From positions 4,002,737 through 4,066,736 of the forward strand of contig NC_092464.1 in the NCBI RefSeq assembly GCF_047495875.1: a DNA stretch of 64,000 nucleotides, read 5' to 3'. This document shows positions 23,801 through 30,367 of this stretch, one piece after another. Made by a program: the position numbers and the translations under genes. Each line of letters starts with the position of its first letter. Positions within the stretch are counted from its first letter, which is position 1. Under the pieces are notes generated by a model. That model saw only the letters and a program-made list of their open reading frames with translations, did no database searches and was not told where the DNA came from. The stretch comes from Pithys albifrons albifrons (taxonomy: Eukaryota > Chordata > Aves > Passeriformes > Thamnophilidae).

Positions 23801-26800
23801 GGGTGGATGTGTTTGGGTCAATGAGAAAAGTGAAACAGAAAGTTTTACTGTAAAAGGACACAGAGTGAAAGTATAAACACCAAATGTCAGCTGATGAATC
23901 CATCTTGCTTTCAGTCCTTTCTGCAGAAATGGCCACATGGAGAAAGATGTAAATTTAAGTTAAATTTCCTTTAAATTCTTAGCAGTAACATGATGTTGAT
24001 GTTCTGGTAACCAAATCCGGTCCTGTTACAAATCCCTTTACAATTAACAGGATCCTCATCAGTGCAGTCAGAGAAGGGATGAAGTGGTTGGTCACCAGTG
24101 GTGTCCCCCAGGGGTCTGTGTTGGGTCCAGTCCTGTTTAACATCTTTATTGATGATTTAGATGAGGGGATTGAGTCCATCAGCAGCAAATTTGCTGATGA
24201 CACCAATTTGGGAGGGAGTGTTGACCTGCTGGAAGGCAGGAGGGCTCTGCAGAGGGATCTGGATGGACTGGAGAGATGGGCTGATTCCAATGGGATGGAG
24301 TTCAACAAGGCAAAGTGCAGGTCCTGCCCTTTGGCCACCCCAACCCCCTGCAGCGCTCCAGGCTGGGCACAGAGTGGCTGGAGAGCAGCCAGGCAGAGGG
24401 ACCTGGGGGGACTGAGGGACAGGAAGCTCAACAGGAGCCACCAGTGTGCCCAGGTGGCCAAGAAGGCCAAGGGGATCCTGGCCTGGATCCAAACTAGCGT
24501 GGCCAGCAGGCCCAGGGCAGTGACCCTTCCCCTGGACTCTGCCTTGGGGAGGCCACACCTTGAGTGTTGTGTTCAGTTCTGGGCCCCTCAGGTCAGGAAA
24601 GATCTTGAGGGGCTGGAGCGGGGCCAGAGAAGAGCAACGAGGCTGGAGAAGGGACTGGAGCACAAGTGCTGTGGGGAGAGGCTGAGGGAGCTGGGGGTGT
24701 TTACCCTGGAGAAGAGGAGGCTCAGAGGTGACCTCAGCACTGTCTGGAAGTGCCTGAAGGGAAGTTCTGGCCAGGTGGGGGTTGGTCTCTTCTCCCAGGC
24801 ACTCAGCAATAGGACAAGGGGGCACGATGGGCTCAAGCTCTGCCAGGGCAAATTGGAGATCAGAAAAAAATTCTTTGCAGAGAGAGTGCTCAGGCATTGG
24901 AATGGGCTGCCCAGAGAGGGGGTGGATTCACCGTCCCTGGAGATTTTTTAAACGCAGATTGGCCGTGGCACTGAGTGCCATGATCTGGTAAAGGGACTGG
25001 AGTTGGACCAAGGGTTGGACTTGATGTTGGAGGTTTTTTCCAACCCAATTGATCCTGTGTTTCTATGACGTTGCCTCCATCATGGAACTATACTCTGTAT
25101 TAAAATATGTCCCAGCTGCCATCATTGATTCCATGTTTCTAACACTGCATTGTTTTCCATCCTTGCTTTGCCAGGAGACTTGCCAAATCCACCTTGCTGT
25201 TAATCCCCCTCTTTGGAGTGCACTACGTTGTCTTTGCCTTTTGCCCAGAGGGCACTGGGCTGGAAGCTCGTCTGTACATCGAGCTGGGCTTGGGTTCTTT
25301 CCAGGTGAGGGGGACAAAATGTTCAACAATCCTGAGGGGTTGGATCTGTAACACCCCCCTGGCAGGGTGGTTATCACAGCAGAGTTTATGGATGTGGCCA
25401 AATGCAACACACACATTCCATTGTACTCCCTCACCAGCTCTTCTGGGTTTTGTTCCTTTATTGTTTGAAATCTCACACTACTTTTGAGTTCTGAGTCAGA
25501 GTTTATATTAATAATTACCAAACCCCCACACAATATCTACCTTTATTGAATAACAAATGACAGAGTGCCAGGAAGACCAGTCTGTGGGTTAAGGTGAACA
25601 GATTGAAATGATTTTATATATAATAAATATAAATAAATTTAAAAAAGAGTAATAATTACTACAATAAATAAAAATTAATAAAATAAAATTAATAAAATAA
25701 AAATTAATAAAATAAAAATTAATACAATAAAAATTAATAAAATAAAAATTAATAAAATAAAAATAAAAGGAATTAAAAAATAAGGATAATACATAACAAC
25801 TTGCTCTTCCCTTACCCTTTAGGAGTAGTTTATTCACTTCTTATTTTCTATACCACTACAGCACAATATCAGGGATTTCAGAGGGCCAGAGCCTGAGTGT
25901 GATATACTTTGTGATACATTTAGTCTCTATTGTAAATAGAGACTAGAGAAAACAGATGTCTCTATTTCCTTACCTGAGGGACAACTTGTTTGTAGGATAA
26001 AATATACAACAAGTTAGTCTTTACTGTCTCCAATAATATACATATAATATCACCAGTCCTTTGAGGAATTTAATCTATTAGAAAAACCTCACCTGAATTC
26101 CAATGGAAAAATGAAAACTATTACGTATTTTGCTGCCTGTTTTACTCAAATTGTGAATGAAAAATGATGTCTGTCATTGGTTCTATGCTTTAAATCCTGA
26201 TTATTGGCTTTTTTTCTCCCTCCCCTCCCTGTCCCAGGGATTTGTTGTCGCTCTTCTTTATTGCTTCTCCAACGCAGAGGTGAGTAACAAGTACATGACA
26301 TTATCAAAACCTTTAAAATTCATAACCCCCTCTTGCTTTTAGTTTCTTTTCCTATTTTCAGAAGAGATCTGTGCTTTGATCTGCTTCTGAAAGCATGACA
26401 TACCCATGTCTTTTTTTTCCCTTGGTACCTGTGTTGACTTTATGTATATTCATCCAGCTCTGACAGGAGGACACAAAATAAACTTTGAAGCCATGACCCT
26501 TCACAAATGGTTGCTGACTTTCCTGTCAGGAGAATTCTCTGCTGCTTTGGGACTGATGTGTGTCATGATGACATCTCAATGGAAAGTTTTGATGCCCCTC
26601 AATTTCTTTATTTTCTCCTAGTACTTCCTCTTTCCTTTCTGCCTTTTCTCCTTTTCCCCTTCCCTTTTCTCCTTTTCCCCTTCCCTTTTCTCCTTTTCCC
26701 CTTTTCCCCTTTCTTTTTTCCCCTTTCCCCTTTGCCCTTTTCCCCTTTCCCCTTTGCCCCTTTGCCCTTTCTCTTTTCTCCTTTGCCCCTTTCCCCTTTG

Positions 26801-29800
26801 CCCCTTTCCCCTTTCTCTTTGCCCCTTTCTGCTTTGCCCTTTTCCCCTTTTTTTTCTTCCTTTCCCCCCTTTTTTTTCTTCCCCTCCCCTCTTTTTTTCT
26901 TCCCTTCCCCTCTTTTTTTCTTCCCTTCCCCCCCTTTTTCTTCCTTTCCCCCCTTTTTTTCTTCCTTTCCCCCCTTTTTTTCTTCCTTTCCCCCCTTTTT
27001 TTCTTCCTTTCCCCCCTTTTTTTTCTTCCTTTCCCCCCTTTTTTTTCTTCCTTTCCCCCCTTTTTTTTCTTCCTTTCCCCCCTTTTTTTTCTTCCTTTCC
27101 CCCCTTTTTTTTCTTCCTTTCCCCCCTTTTTTTTCTTCCTTTCCCCCCTTTTTTTTCTTCCTTTCCCCCCTTTTTTTTCTTCCTTTCCCCTTCTTTCCCC
27201 TTCTTTCCCCTTCCCCCTTCCCAGGATGGCCTGTGCATTCAATATTTTGTTCAAACACTTTCTTTCCTGGTTTCACAACCCTGTTAGAATTTGGATAAGT
27301 TCCCTGCAGTACATTTTAGCTTCTGACTTCAAAACCAAACTATATTTTCTGGCACCTCCTCCAAAAGAGCAGAGTGAATCAAAATTGATGAGGAAATGTA
27401 AAACCACAACTAATCCTCAGAAAAGGGTGGAGGTTGGACAAGAAGAATCACCAACTAACAGTGGCTCAAGTGTCCCCACTAGCTCAGACTGGACACTTCT
27501 CATAGAATAATAGAATCAAAGACCTCCAAGGCCATCGAGTCCAACCTTTGATCCCCATCCTGTCACCCAGCCCAGAGCACTGAGTGACACCTCCAGGGAT
27601 GGGAACTCCCCCACCTGCCTGGGCAGCCCCTTCCAAGGCTTGACAACCTTTCAGTGTAGAAATTCTTCCTGATGTTCAACCTGAACCTCCCCTGGCACAT
27701 CTTGAGGCCGTTTCTTCTCACCTTGTCACTTGTCTGGGAGAAAAGGCTGACCCCCACCTACAAAGTACTGTCTGGTGGTTCTAGAGAGCAAAAAGATCAG
27801 CCCTGAGCCTCCTTTTCTCCAGATTAAACACCCCCAGCTCCCTCAGGTCTGACTCTCTAGACCCTTCATCAGCTTCATGACCCTTCTCTGGACACTCTGC
27901 AGCACCTCACAGGGATGCAGCAGGTTAAATGTGGGTGCAGTTAATCCTACCCATGGATGAACAATGCCTAAAATCCATTTGTTACTTAGGAAAACAATTT
28001 ATAATGGCCATTCCAGTGCTGTTCTGCCAGAGGGCCTCCAAGACTAGCTATAAACATAGAATGCTCCACTTCCCACCTGCCTTCTGCACCCACAGACTCC
28101 TTGCCAACAACCTTTTAATTGCTTGCATATTGAATGTCACAACACACAAATTCAGGAGGTGTTAAAAAAGGGACAGGCAGGGTGTGATCTCTGGCCCAAG
28201 ACTAAGTTGCGTTGGCTTATGTCCATGCTGCTTGGGATAACTGCTCCTGGAGCAGCTTGGCCACTCGTTCCCACTTGGCAGTGAACCTGTTATGGCTCCC
28301 TGCAATCCTAAAATTAATCATTATTTTCTGTGTGTGTGTGTTTGTTCAGTTTTAAGTATCTGTGACAATGTGAGAGACTGTGCTGCTGCCAAGGAACTGA
28401 GGGCTGGGAATGTGCAACAGGAATTCTGAAGGGCCTTGAGTTTGCTGGGATAATCCTGGATTGGTGGAGGAAACCTCTCTTTTATTTATTAGGCTTGAAA
28501 TATCCAGAGGGCACGTTCTGTCCATATGTGAAGCTTCACACGAGCTGGTGTGATAAATATTGTCAGGGACTTTCAGGGAGCCCTGATGCCCAAATGTACT
28601 TCTGTGTGTCATACTCTGAATTTTTGAACTTAGGTCTGTTTATTTCCAAAGGTGAAGAGGGACTGTGCTGGTTTAAAGGTGAACCAGCAGGGGAAATGAA
28701 CTCACCACGAGAGAGATTATAAGTCAGAGCTAAAATTTAATAATAACACTACAATAAATACACTGACACATAAGGGAAATTGCTTTCAACTCACAAAACC
28801 CCAGCAGTATAACCCAGTGTCCTGGGGCACAAACCTACAGGGGTTTGTTTGCCCTTGTGCTGAGACCCCTGTGGTTCCTCCAAGTCCAAAGCAAAAGGAA
28901 GTGGAAAATCTCTTGGTGCAGGTGAGGGCTGTGGTCTGGTCAAGAGTGGCAGCTGTAGTCTGGTCAAGAGCGGTGATCTCCTCCTGTCAAGGTCCTGCTG
29001 CTCCTCTGGTTCTGAGAAGAAGTTCCCGAGGTCTTCTTACCTACCACTTATGTGCCCTCAGGGAGCACCCAGTCCCTCCCCCAGGGCGGGGACTCACACA
29101 ATGGGTGATTAACTCTGGGAGCCAGGGGGGAACTGACCTGTTGATGGCCCATTGGCAGCCACGCCCCCCCCCCCTCACCCCAACCCCCCCCCCCCCCCCC
29201 CCCCCTCCCAGGCTGGGTGTGAAGGTGATAATGACTCCCTGGGCAGCTGCTGCTAATGGTTCATTGTCCTTGGGGAATGGATAGAGGGGGGAGAATACAC
29301 AGCTTTGATCACCCCCACTCAGTGTTAACTGGTCCCTCCTGCTGAACTAGGACACTTATTAGGCTTGAAATATCCAGAGGGCACGTTCTGTCCATATGTG
29401 AAGCTACACATGAGCTGGTGTGATAAATATTGTCAGGGACTTTCAGGGAGCCCTGATGCCCAAATGTACTTCTGTGTGTCATACTCTGAATTTTTGAACT
29501 CAGGTTTGTTTATTTTCAAAGGTGAAGAGGGACACAGTTCAAGTTCTTCTAAAAATGTGTGAAGGGTTAATCCCAACTTTTTTGGGTGCTTTTGTGCCTC
29601 TGGGCTAAGTGGCCAGGTGGACATTCTGGCATATTTTACCTTCCATTTCCACCAGGCTTTAATTTTCTATGTTTTTAACTTCCCTTTCTATAGGTCCAAA
29701 CTGAACTGAAGAAACAGCTGTGCAAGTGGCAGCACCAGGAATACCTGACCTTCACCCACAAACATGGGACTCTGTCCAGAGAAAACAGTCCTGTCAACTA

Positions 29801-29882
29801 CGTCACTCAGTTATCGCTGCTGGAGAAAATCAGCCCCCAGAGGAAAACCTCTGTGTTCCACAATGGGGTAACTACTGTCTGA
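2806..29882 (+). CDS. GHRHR: Growth-hormone-releasing-hormone receptor-like class B GPCR, 13-exon gene model
   Basis: Exons: 2806-2862 (candidate), 9159 or 9166-9258, 11326-11433, 12055-12164, 17147-17244, 18774-18906, 19297-19450, 21323-21383, 23000-23069, 23524-23615, 25175-25304, 26238-26279, 29694-29882. All phases join, giving 1344 nt (447 codons plus stop), close to mammalian GHRHR (423 aa). The exon sizes 108, 61, 92, 130 and 42 nt match the secretin-receptor family pattern. The protein shows HPEC and CWP extracellular motifs, a WSEPFPPY box, seven membrane segments, CWD in loop 2, the [16 protein letters not shown]6 motif and GLGSFQGF in TM7. Known family role: a plasma-membrane receptor coupling GHRH to Gs/cAMP in pituitary somatotropes. 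GHRHR is preferred over SCTR or VIPR because of [12 protein letters not shown] loop 2/TM5, [16 protein letters not shown] and linkage to ADCYAP1R1. A submammalian GHRHR paralogue (GHRH-like peptide receptor) cannot be excluded without a tree. Confidence 0.88.
5137..5728 (-). mobile_element. CR1 LINE, 5'-truncated, in GHRHR intron 1
   Basis: It begins with the complement of the ATTCTATG 3' repeat (TCATAGAATCACAGAATCAT) and continues through the C-terminal coding part ([17 protein letters not shown] antisense translation). Reading frames here are CR1 remnants, not genes. Confidence 0.95.
7131..7756. mobile_element. Solo LTR (family B) in GHRHR intron 1
   Basis: TGTCTTGGTTTGAGATAAGC begins the element and CCCATAACA ends it. 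A 5-bp duplication, AGAGA, flanks it at 7126-7130 and 7757-7761. The GA-rich front (GGGAAAGGGAGGAAAAGAGAG) followed by an AT-rich middle resembles 13714-14040. No coding region was recognised. Confidence 0.85.
8455..8536. repeat. Tandem duplication, 41-bp unit x2
   Basis: GATGCTTGGGAGAATCCCAA and the following 21 nt are repeated directly with one change (AATCCC versus AAACCC). GHRHR intron 1. Confidence 0.95.
9159..9258 (+). CDS. GHRHR: GHRHR exon 2 (start of extracellular hormone-binding domain)
   Basis: The segment encodes [19 protein letters not shown] followed by an N-glycosylation site (NES) and ends AAAG/GTAATG in phase 1. HPEC followed by a helix and a second Cys is the hallmark N-terminus of GHRH-type receptors. 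Two acceptors are possible: 9158 (phase 0, adds V-A-G) or 9165 (TTGCAG, phase 1). The 3' boundary is firm because the split codon gives G before CAKDWDG in exon 3. A truncated CR1 copy begins only about 35 nt downstream. Confidence 0.85.
9293..9705 (+). mobile_element. CR1 LINE, 5'-truncated, just after GHRHR exon 2
   Basis: The sense copy runs from GGGGAGTGGCTGAGGGACC to the terminal TTCTATGATTCTGTGATT repeat. Its 5' break lies about 35 nt downstream of the exon 2 donor, so it inserted close to the splice site without disturbing GTAATG. Confidence 0.95.
11326..11433 (+). CDS. GHRHR: GHRHR exon 3 (CWP core of extracellular domain)
   Basis: A long polypyrimidine tract ending TTTTACAG precedes the exon. 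It encodes [20 protein letters not shown], then [15 protein letters not shown]. The D in DWDG, the CWP triplet and PCP are the conserved structural core of class B receptor extracellular domains. The length is exactly 108 nt, as in family members. The exon must end with one nucleotide of a Gly codon. The only fitting boundary is CATG/GCAAGA at 11433/11434, so the intron appears to use a GC donor instead of GT. Confidence 0.9.
11650..11765 (-). mobile_element. Ancient CR1-like fragment
   Basis: GAGGTCATCTGGTCCAATCC, a CAGAGCAGGACCAGGTT segment and GGTGGCTCAGGGCTTTGTCCA correspond to the antisense 3' part of older CR1 families. It is diverged and lies in GHRHR intron 3. Confidence 0.6.
12055..12164 (+). 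CDS. GHRHR: GHRHR exon 4 (end of extracellular domain)
   Basis: Acceptor ATCAAAG/GGTTCC and donor CAG/GTGAGT are both clear. The exon encodes [20 protein letters not shown], then [25 protein letters not shown] and the flanking cysteines match mammalian GHRHR closely. NCT is a potential N-glycosylation site. The 110-nt exon starts in phase 1 and ends in phase 0, joining exon 5 in frame. Confidence 0.92.
12650..12783 (+). mobile_element. CR1 LINE 3'-end fragment (older subfamily)
   Basis: GGTGGAAGATGTTCCTGCCTATGGCAGAGG...TTCCAACCCAAACCAATCTATGG is the 3' end of a CR1 subfamily different from the common one in this window. Sense orientation, GHRHR intron 4. Confidence 0.75.
13083..13480 (-). 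mobile_element. CR1 LINE, truncated, GHRHR intron 4
   Basis: Starts with three ATCATAGA-type 3' repeats and reads antisense to CCAGGCTGAACAACCCCAGC, then stops. It lies 150 nt upstream of the tRNA-Glu. Confidence 0.95.
13633..13704 (+). tRNA. tRNA-Glu (CTC)
   Basis: The 72-nt sequence folds as a cloverleaf. Acceptor stem TCCCTGG pairs with TCAGGGA plus discriminator A. The D arm contains AGTGGT, the anticodon stem is TGGCG/CGCCA with loop CTCTCAC (anticodon CTC), and the T arm is CCGGG-TTCAATT-CCCGG. It is close to the vertebrate tRNA-Glu-CTC consensus. The first anticodon-stem pair is T-A where C-G is usual, with both sides changed, and T-loop position 57 is A in place of G. Stems are intact and no intron is needed. 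It lies in GHRHR intron 4. It may be a real gene or a recent tRNA-derived copy. Confidence 0.85.
13714..14625. mobile_element. Probable degraded LTR-retroelement fragment (related to family B)
   Basis: TGTTTTGGGTTGAGCTGGCA at the left end, the purine-rich stretch near 13780-13815 and the following AT-rich part resemble the LTR at 7131-7756. On the - strand, 14425-14045 is an open frame rich in K, E, Q and A with a coiled-coil look ([17 protein letters not shown]). It may be a retroviral gag remnant placed upstream of this LTR in - orientation. Neither end duplication nor a family match could be shown. The element starts 9 nt after the tRNA-Glu. Confidence 0.4.
14426..14463. repeat. Short hexanucleotide repeat (CGTTCT/CGTTCC)
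   Basis: CGTTCTAGTTCCCGTTCTCG followed by TTCCCGTTCTCGG makes about five degenerate 6-bp units in the putative retroelement fragment. Confidence 0.8.
16221..16247. repeat. (AGGTC)n pentanucleotide, five copies
   Basis: AGGTCAGGTCAGGTCAGGTC plus one more unit in GHRHR intron 4. Each unit contains an AGGTCA nuclear-receptor half-site. Every second unit is spaced as a DR4. Confidence 0.95.
16402..17123 (+). mobile_element. Solo LTR (family A) abutting GHRHR exon 5
   Basis: The element starts TGTGCTGGCTGAAAGG and ends TGAACTAGGACA (TG...CA). It is flanked by a 5-bp duplication, GGCTG, at 16397-16401 and 17124-17128. A second copy with the same ends lies at 28664-29354. There is no internal coding region, so it is a solo LTR left by recombination. 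It contains AATAAA near 16490. Strand is assigned by the TGTxxTGGTTT-like start and is uncertain. Confidence 0.9.
17147..17244 (+). CDS. GHRHR: GHRHR exon 5 (TM1)
   Basis: After TTTTCCCTCCAG the exon encodes [20 protein letters not shown] and continues into [12 protein letters not shown], a hydrophobic first membrane helix with the family G-Y and S-L positions. It is 98 nt long and ends in AG/GTAAAT, leaving two bases of an Arg codon. A solo LTR ends only 23 nt before the exon, leaving just the polypyrimidine tract of the original acceptor region. Confidence 0.93.
17940..18437 (-). mobile_element. CR1 LINE, older subfamily, GHRHR intron 5
   Basis: AATCACGGAATCATTTAGGTTGGAAAAGATGTTTGAGCTCATAAAGCC is the antisense 3' end of a CR1 subfamily distinct from the copies at 5137, 13083 and 22073. 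It extends to CCTCCTCTCTGGCCAGAAAGGG. Confidence 0.9.
18774..18906 (+). CDS. GHRHR: GHRHR exon 6 (ICL1-TM2)
   Basis: The exon encodes [20 protein letters not shown] followed by [35 protein letters not shown] is the family signature for intracellular loop 1 and TM2. It is 133 nt long, from acceptor TGCCAG to donor ACG/GTACTG, phase 1 in and phase 0 out. Confidence 0.95.
19297..19450 (+). CDS. GHRHR: GHRHR exon 7 (TM3-ICL2-TM4 start)
   Basis: Starting after TTCCAG, the exon encodes [20 protein letters not shown] then [20 protein letters not shown] and ends in a G-W-G. CK is the conserved TM3 cysteine that bonds loop 2. N-F-FWLL-EG-YL is the class B TM3 signature. The 154-nt exon ends TGGG/GTTGGT in phase 1. 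Confidence 0.95.
20918..21194 (-). mobile_element. CR1 LINE fragment upstream of GHRHR exon 8
   Basis: Antisense copy from CCATAGAATGGATTGGGTTGG to TGCTGAGTGCCTGGGAG, then abruptly unique sequence. It ends about 130 nt before exon 8. Confidence 0.95.
21323..21383 (+). CDS. GHRHR: GHRHR exon 8 (TM4-ECL2)
   Basis: This 61-nt exon falls between TTTGTCCAG and CTGG/GTGAGT. It encodes [20 protein letters not shown], preceded by a split Gly. The length is exactly that of the TM4 exon in secretin receptors, and P and W occupy the expected TM4 positions. The phase joins TGG-G/GA to GG/A-TGT, giving G-C-W-D at the next junction. Confidence 0.88.
22073..22880 (-). mobile_element. CR1 LINE, about 800 bp, GHRHR intron 8
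   Basis: Antisense copy beginning TCACAGAATCATAGAATCG and ending at CCCATCTCTCAAGTA. It lies 120 nt upstream of exon 9 and is nearly identical, in inverted orientation, to 24260-25069. Confidence 0.96.
23000..23069 (+). CDS. GHRHR: GHRHR exon 9 (ECL2-TM5)
   Basis: After TTGTTTCAG the exon encodes [23 protein letters not shown]. The Cys of CWD forms the conserved disulfide with TM3, and W-I-I-K-G-P-I begins TM5. It is 70 nt long, with donor TTA/GTATGG. It lies between two inverted CR1 copies. Confidence 0.93.
23524..23615 (+). CDS. GHRHR: GHRHR exon 10 (TM5-ICL3)
   Basis: The exon encodes [20 protein letters not shown] then [10 protein letters not shown]. The N-F..F.N.IRIL..KL motif is the TM5/loop-3 signature that contacts Gs. 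It is 92 nt long with acceptor TTTTCAG and perfect donor TAT/GTGAGT, phase 2 out. The split codon makes Met before RLAKS. Confidence 0.93.
24074..25069 (+). mobile_element. CR1 LINE with partial reverse-transcriptase coding, GHRHR intron 10
   Basis: Sense copy. Its open frame starts with [20 protein letters not shown] and the FADD motif, the palm-domain part of the CR1 ORF2 reverse transcriptase, then continues through the C-terminal region to the 3' repeat TTTCTATGA. The 5' half of ORF2 is missing, so it cannot encode a working enzyme. It ends 105 nt before exon 11. Confidence 0.96.
25175..25304 (+). CDS. GHRHR: GHRHR exon 11 (TM6-ECL3-TM7)
   Basis: After TTTGCCAG the exon encodes [20 protein letters not shown] then [39 protein letters not shown] is the strongest class B signature (TM6). 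The sequence [17 protein letters not shown] resembles mammalian GHRHR rather than SCTR. It is 130 nt long with donor CAG/GTGAGG. A CR1 copy ends about 105 nt upstream. Confidence 0.96.
25626..25775. repeat. AT-rich tandem repeat (AATAAAAATTAATAAAATA)
   Basis: Repeated AAAATTAATAAAATA-type units in the intron between GHRHR exons 11 and 12. There are many accidental AATAAA hexamers. Confidence 0.9.
26238..26279 (+). CDS. GHRHR: GHRHR exon 12 (TM7)
   Basis: This 42-nt exon lies between TGTCCCAG and GAG/GTGAGT and encodes [14 protein letters not shown]. The G-F-V-V-A-.-L-Y-C-F-.-N-.-E motif and the exact 42-nt size are conserved in the family. The usual Leu before Asn is Ser here. Confidence 0.95.
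26631..27226. repeat. Polypyrimidine/polypurine minisatellite tract, GHRHR intron 12
   Basis: Nearly 600 nt contain almost only C and T on the + strand. The first part is built on CCCCTTTT-like blocks. The second is about fourteen copies of a roughly 22-23-nt unit, CTTCCTTTCCCCCCTTTTTTTT. Long frames on both strands here (Ser/Phe/Pro or Lys/Gly/Glu only) are low-complexity artefacts. Confidence 0.97.
27500..27915 (-). mobile_element. CR1 LINE fragment, GHRHR intron 12
   Basis: CATAGAATAATAGAATCAAAGACCTCCAAGGCCATCGAGTCCAACC is the antisense 3' end of a CR1 subfamily. Homology runs to CAGCACCTCACAGGGATG. Confidence 0.9.
28486..28663 (+). repeat. 178-bp duplicated block, left copy (flanks solo LTR)
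   Basis: The block begins TTATTAGGCTTGAAATAT and ends GGTGAAGAGGGAC, immediately before the LTR. The same block recurs at 29356-29533 with about five substitutions, all visible by eye. It has an open frame but no recognisable protein. Confidence 0.9.
28664..29354 (+). mobile_element. Solo LTR (family A) in GHRHR intron 12
   Basis: The start (TGTGCTGGTTTAAAGG) and end (TGAACTAGGACA) match the LTR at 16402-17123, and the interiors align over most of their length. It contains AATAAA near 28755 and a long C-run at 29175-29205. The usual flanking duplication is missing: the left flank is GGGAC but the right flank is CTTAT. Instead a 178-bp copy of the left flank follows the element. Confidence 0.85.
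29164..29207. repeat. Poly-C tract inside solo LTR
   Basis: Two C-runs separated by TCACCCCAA, the longer about 25 nt, in the LTR at 28664-29354. The matching LTR at 16402 has no such run, so it expanded after insertion. Confidence 0.95.
29356..29533 (+). repeat. 178-bp duplicated block, right copy
   Basis: This is a direct repeat of 28486-28663. It starts one base after the LTR end and finishes with GGGAC, the 5-bp sequence that also precedes the LTR, which would be the displaced right target-site duplication. Confidence 0.9.
29694..29882 (+). CDS. GHRHR: GHRHR exon 13 (helix 8 and C-terminal tail)
   Basis: Acceptor TTTCTATAG leads into [20 protein letters not shown]. The tail is rich in Ser/Thr (possible phosphorylation sites for desensitisation) and ends HNGVTTV and TGA. 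The 62-residue tail is longer than that of mammalian GHRHR. T-T-V at the end fits a class I PDZ ligand (Ser/Thr at -2, hydrophobic end), which is an inference from the motif only. Confidence 0.9.
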   Translation, partial: VQTELKKQLCKWQHQEYLTFTHKHGTLSRENSPVNYVTQLSLLEKISPQRKTSVFHNGVTTV

Positions 29883-30237
29883 GGCTTTCCAGCTGTGACA
29901 TTGGAATGGACTACCTAAGGGATGGCCAGCTGCATCCTTTTGGCTTTCCATAGTGGGAATTCTGTAAATTCCTTGTCCTGGATGTGAGTCCCAACTCTGG
30001 TTCTCTCTCTCCTTAAGTATATAAAATCTACTTGTTTTGTTGTGAAAATCCAGGCCTGGAGATGGTGTGAATCAACAGGTTAGCACCTTCACACCCTTAA
30101 AAAAAACCCAAACACATTAACTCCCTCCTGGCCCAGAATCTTTGTCCTGTCTTCCCAAAATTTCTGATTTTCAAGTGCATTTTTCCTAATCTTCAGTTGA
30201 AAGAGTCATTTGGTGGCCAAGCTTTGCCCTAATAATT

Positions 30238-30367
30238 ACTGGATGTGGCACTGAGTGCCATGATCTAGTAATCAAAGTGGGGTTGGATCAAGGGTTGGAC
30301 TTGATGATCTGAGGTCTCTTCCAACCCAACTGATTGTATTCTGTGATTCTATTCTATGATTCTATGA
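30238..30367 (+). mobile_element. CR1 LINE 3'-end fragment
   Basis: ACTGGATGTGGCACTGAGTGCCATGATCT to the repeated TTCTATGATTCTATGA. It lies 350 nt downstream of the GHRHR stop codon and so may be part of its 3' UTR. Confidence 0.95.

Noticed and set aside
24079..24951. Long open frame with [14 protein letters not shown] and FADD
   Set aside because: It is the C-terminal piece of a 5'-truncated CR1 reverse transcriptase, not a host gene or a complete enzyme.
26507..27298. Long frames of Pro/Phe/Ser or Lys/Gly/Glu
   Set aside because: They are stop-free only because the tract is pure C/T (G/A on the other strand). No protein.
28495..28722. Cys-rich frame ([20 protein letters not shown]), repeated at 29365
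   Set aside because: No known domain and no splice phase linking it to GHRHR; it is part of the duplicated block next to the LTR.
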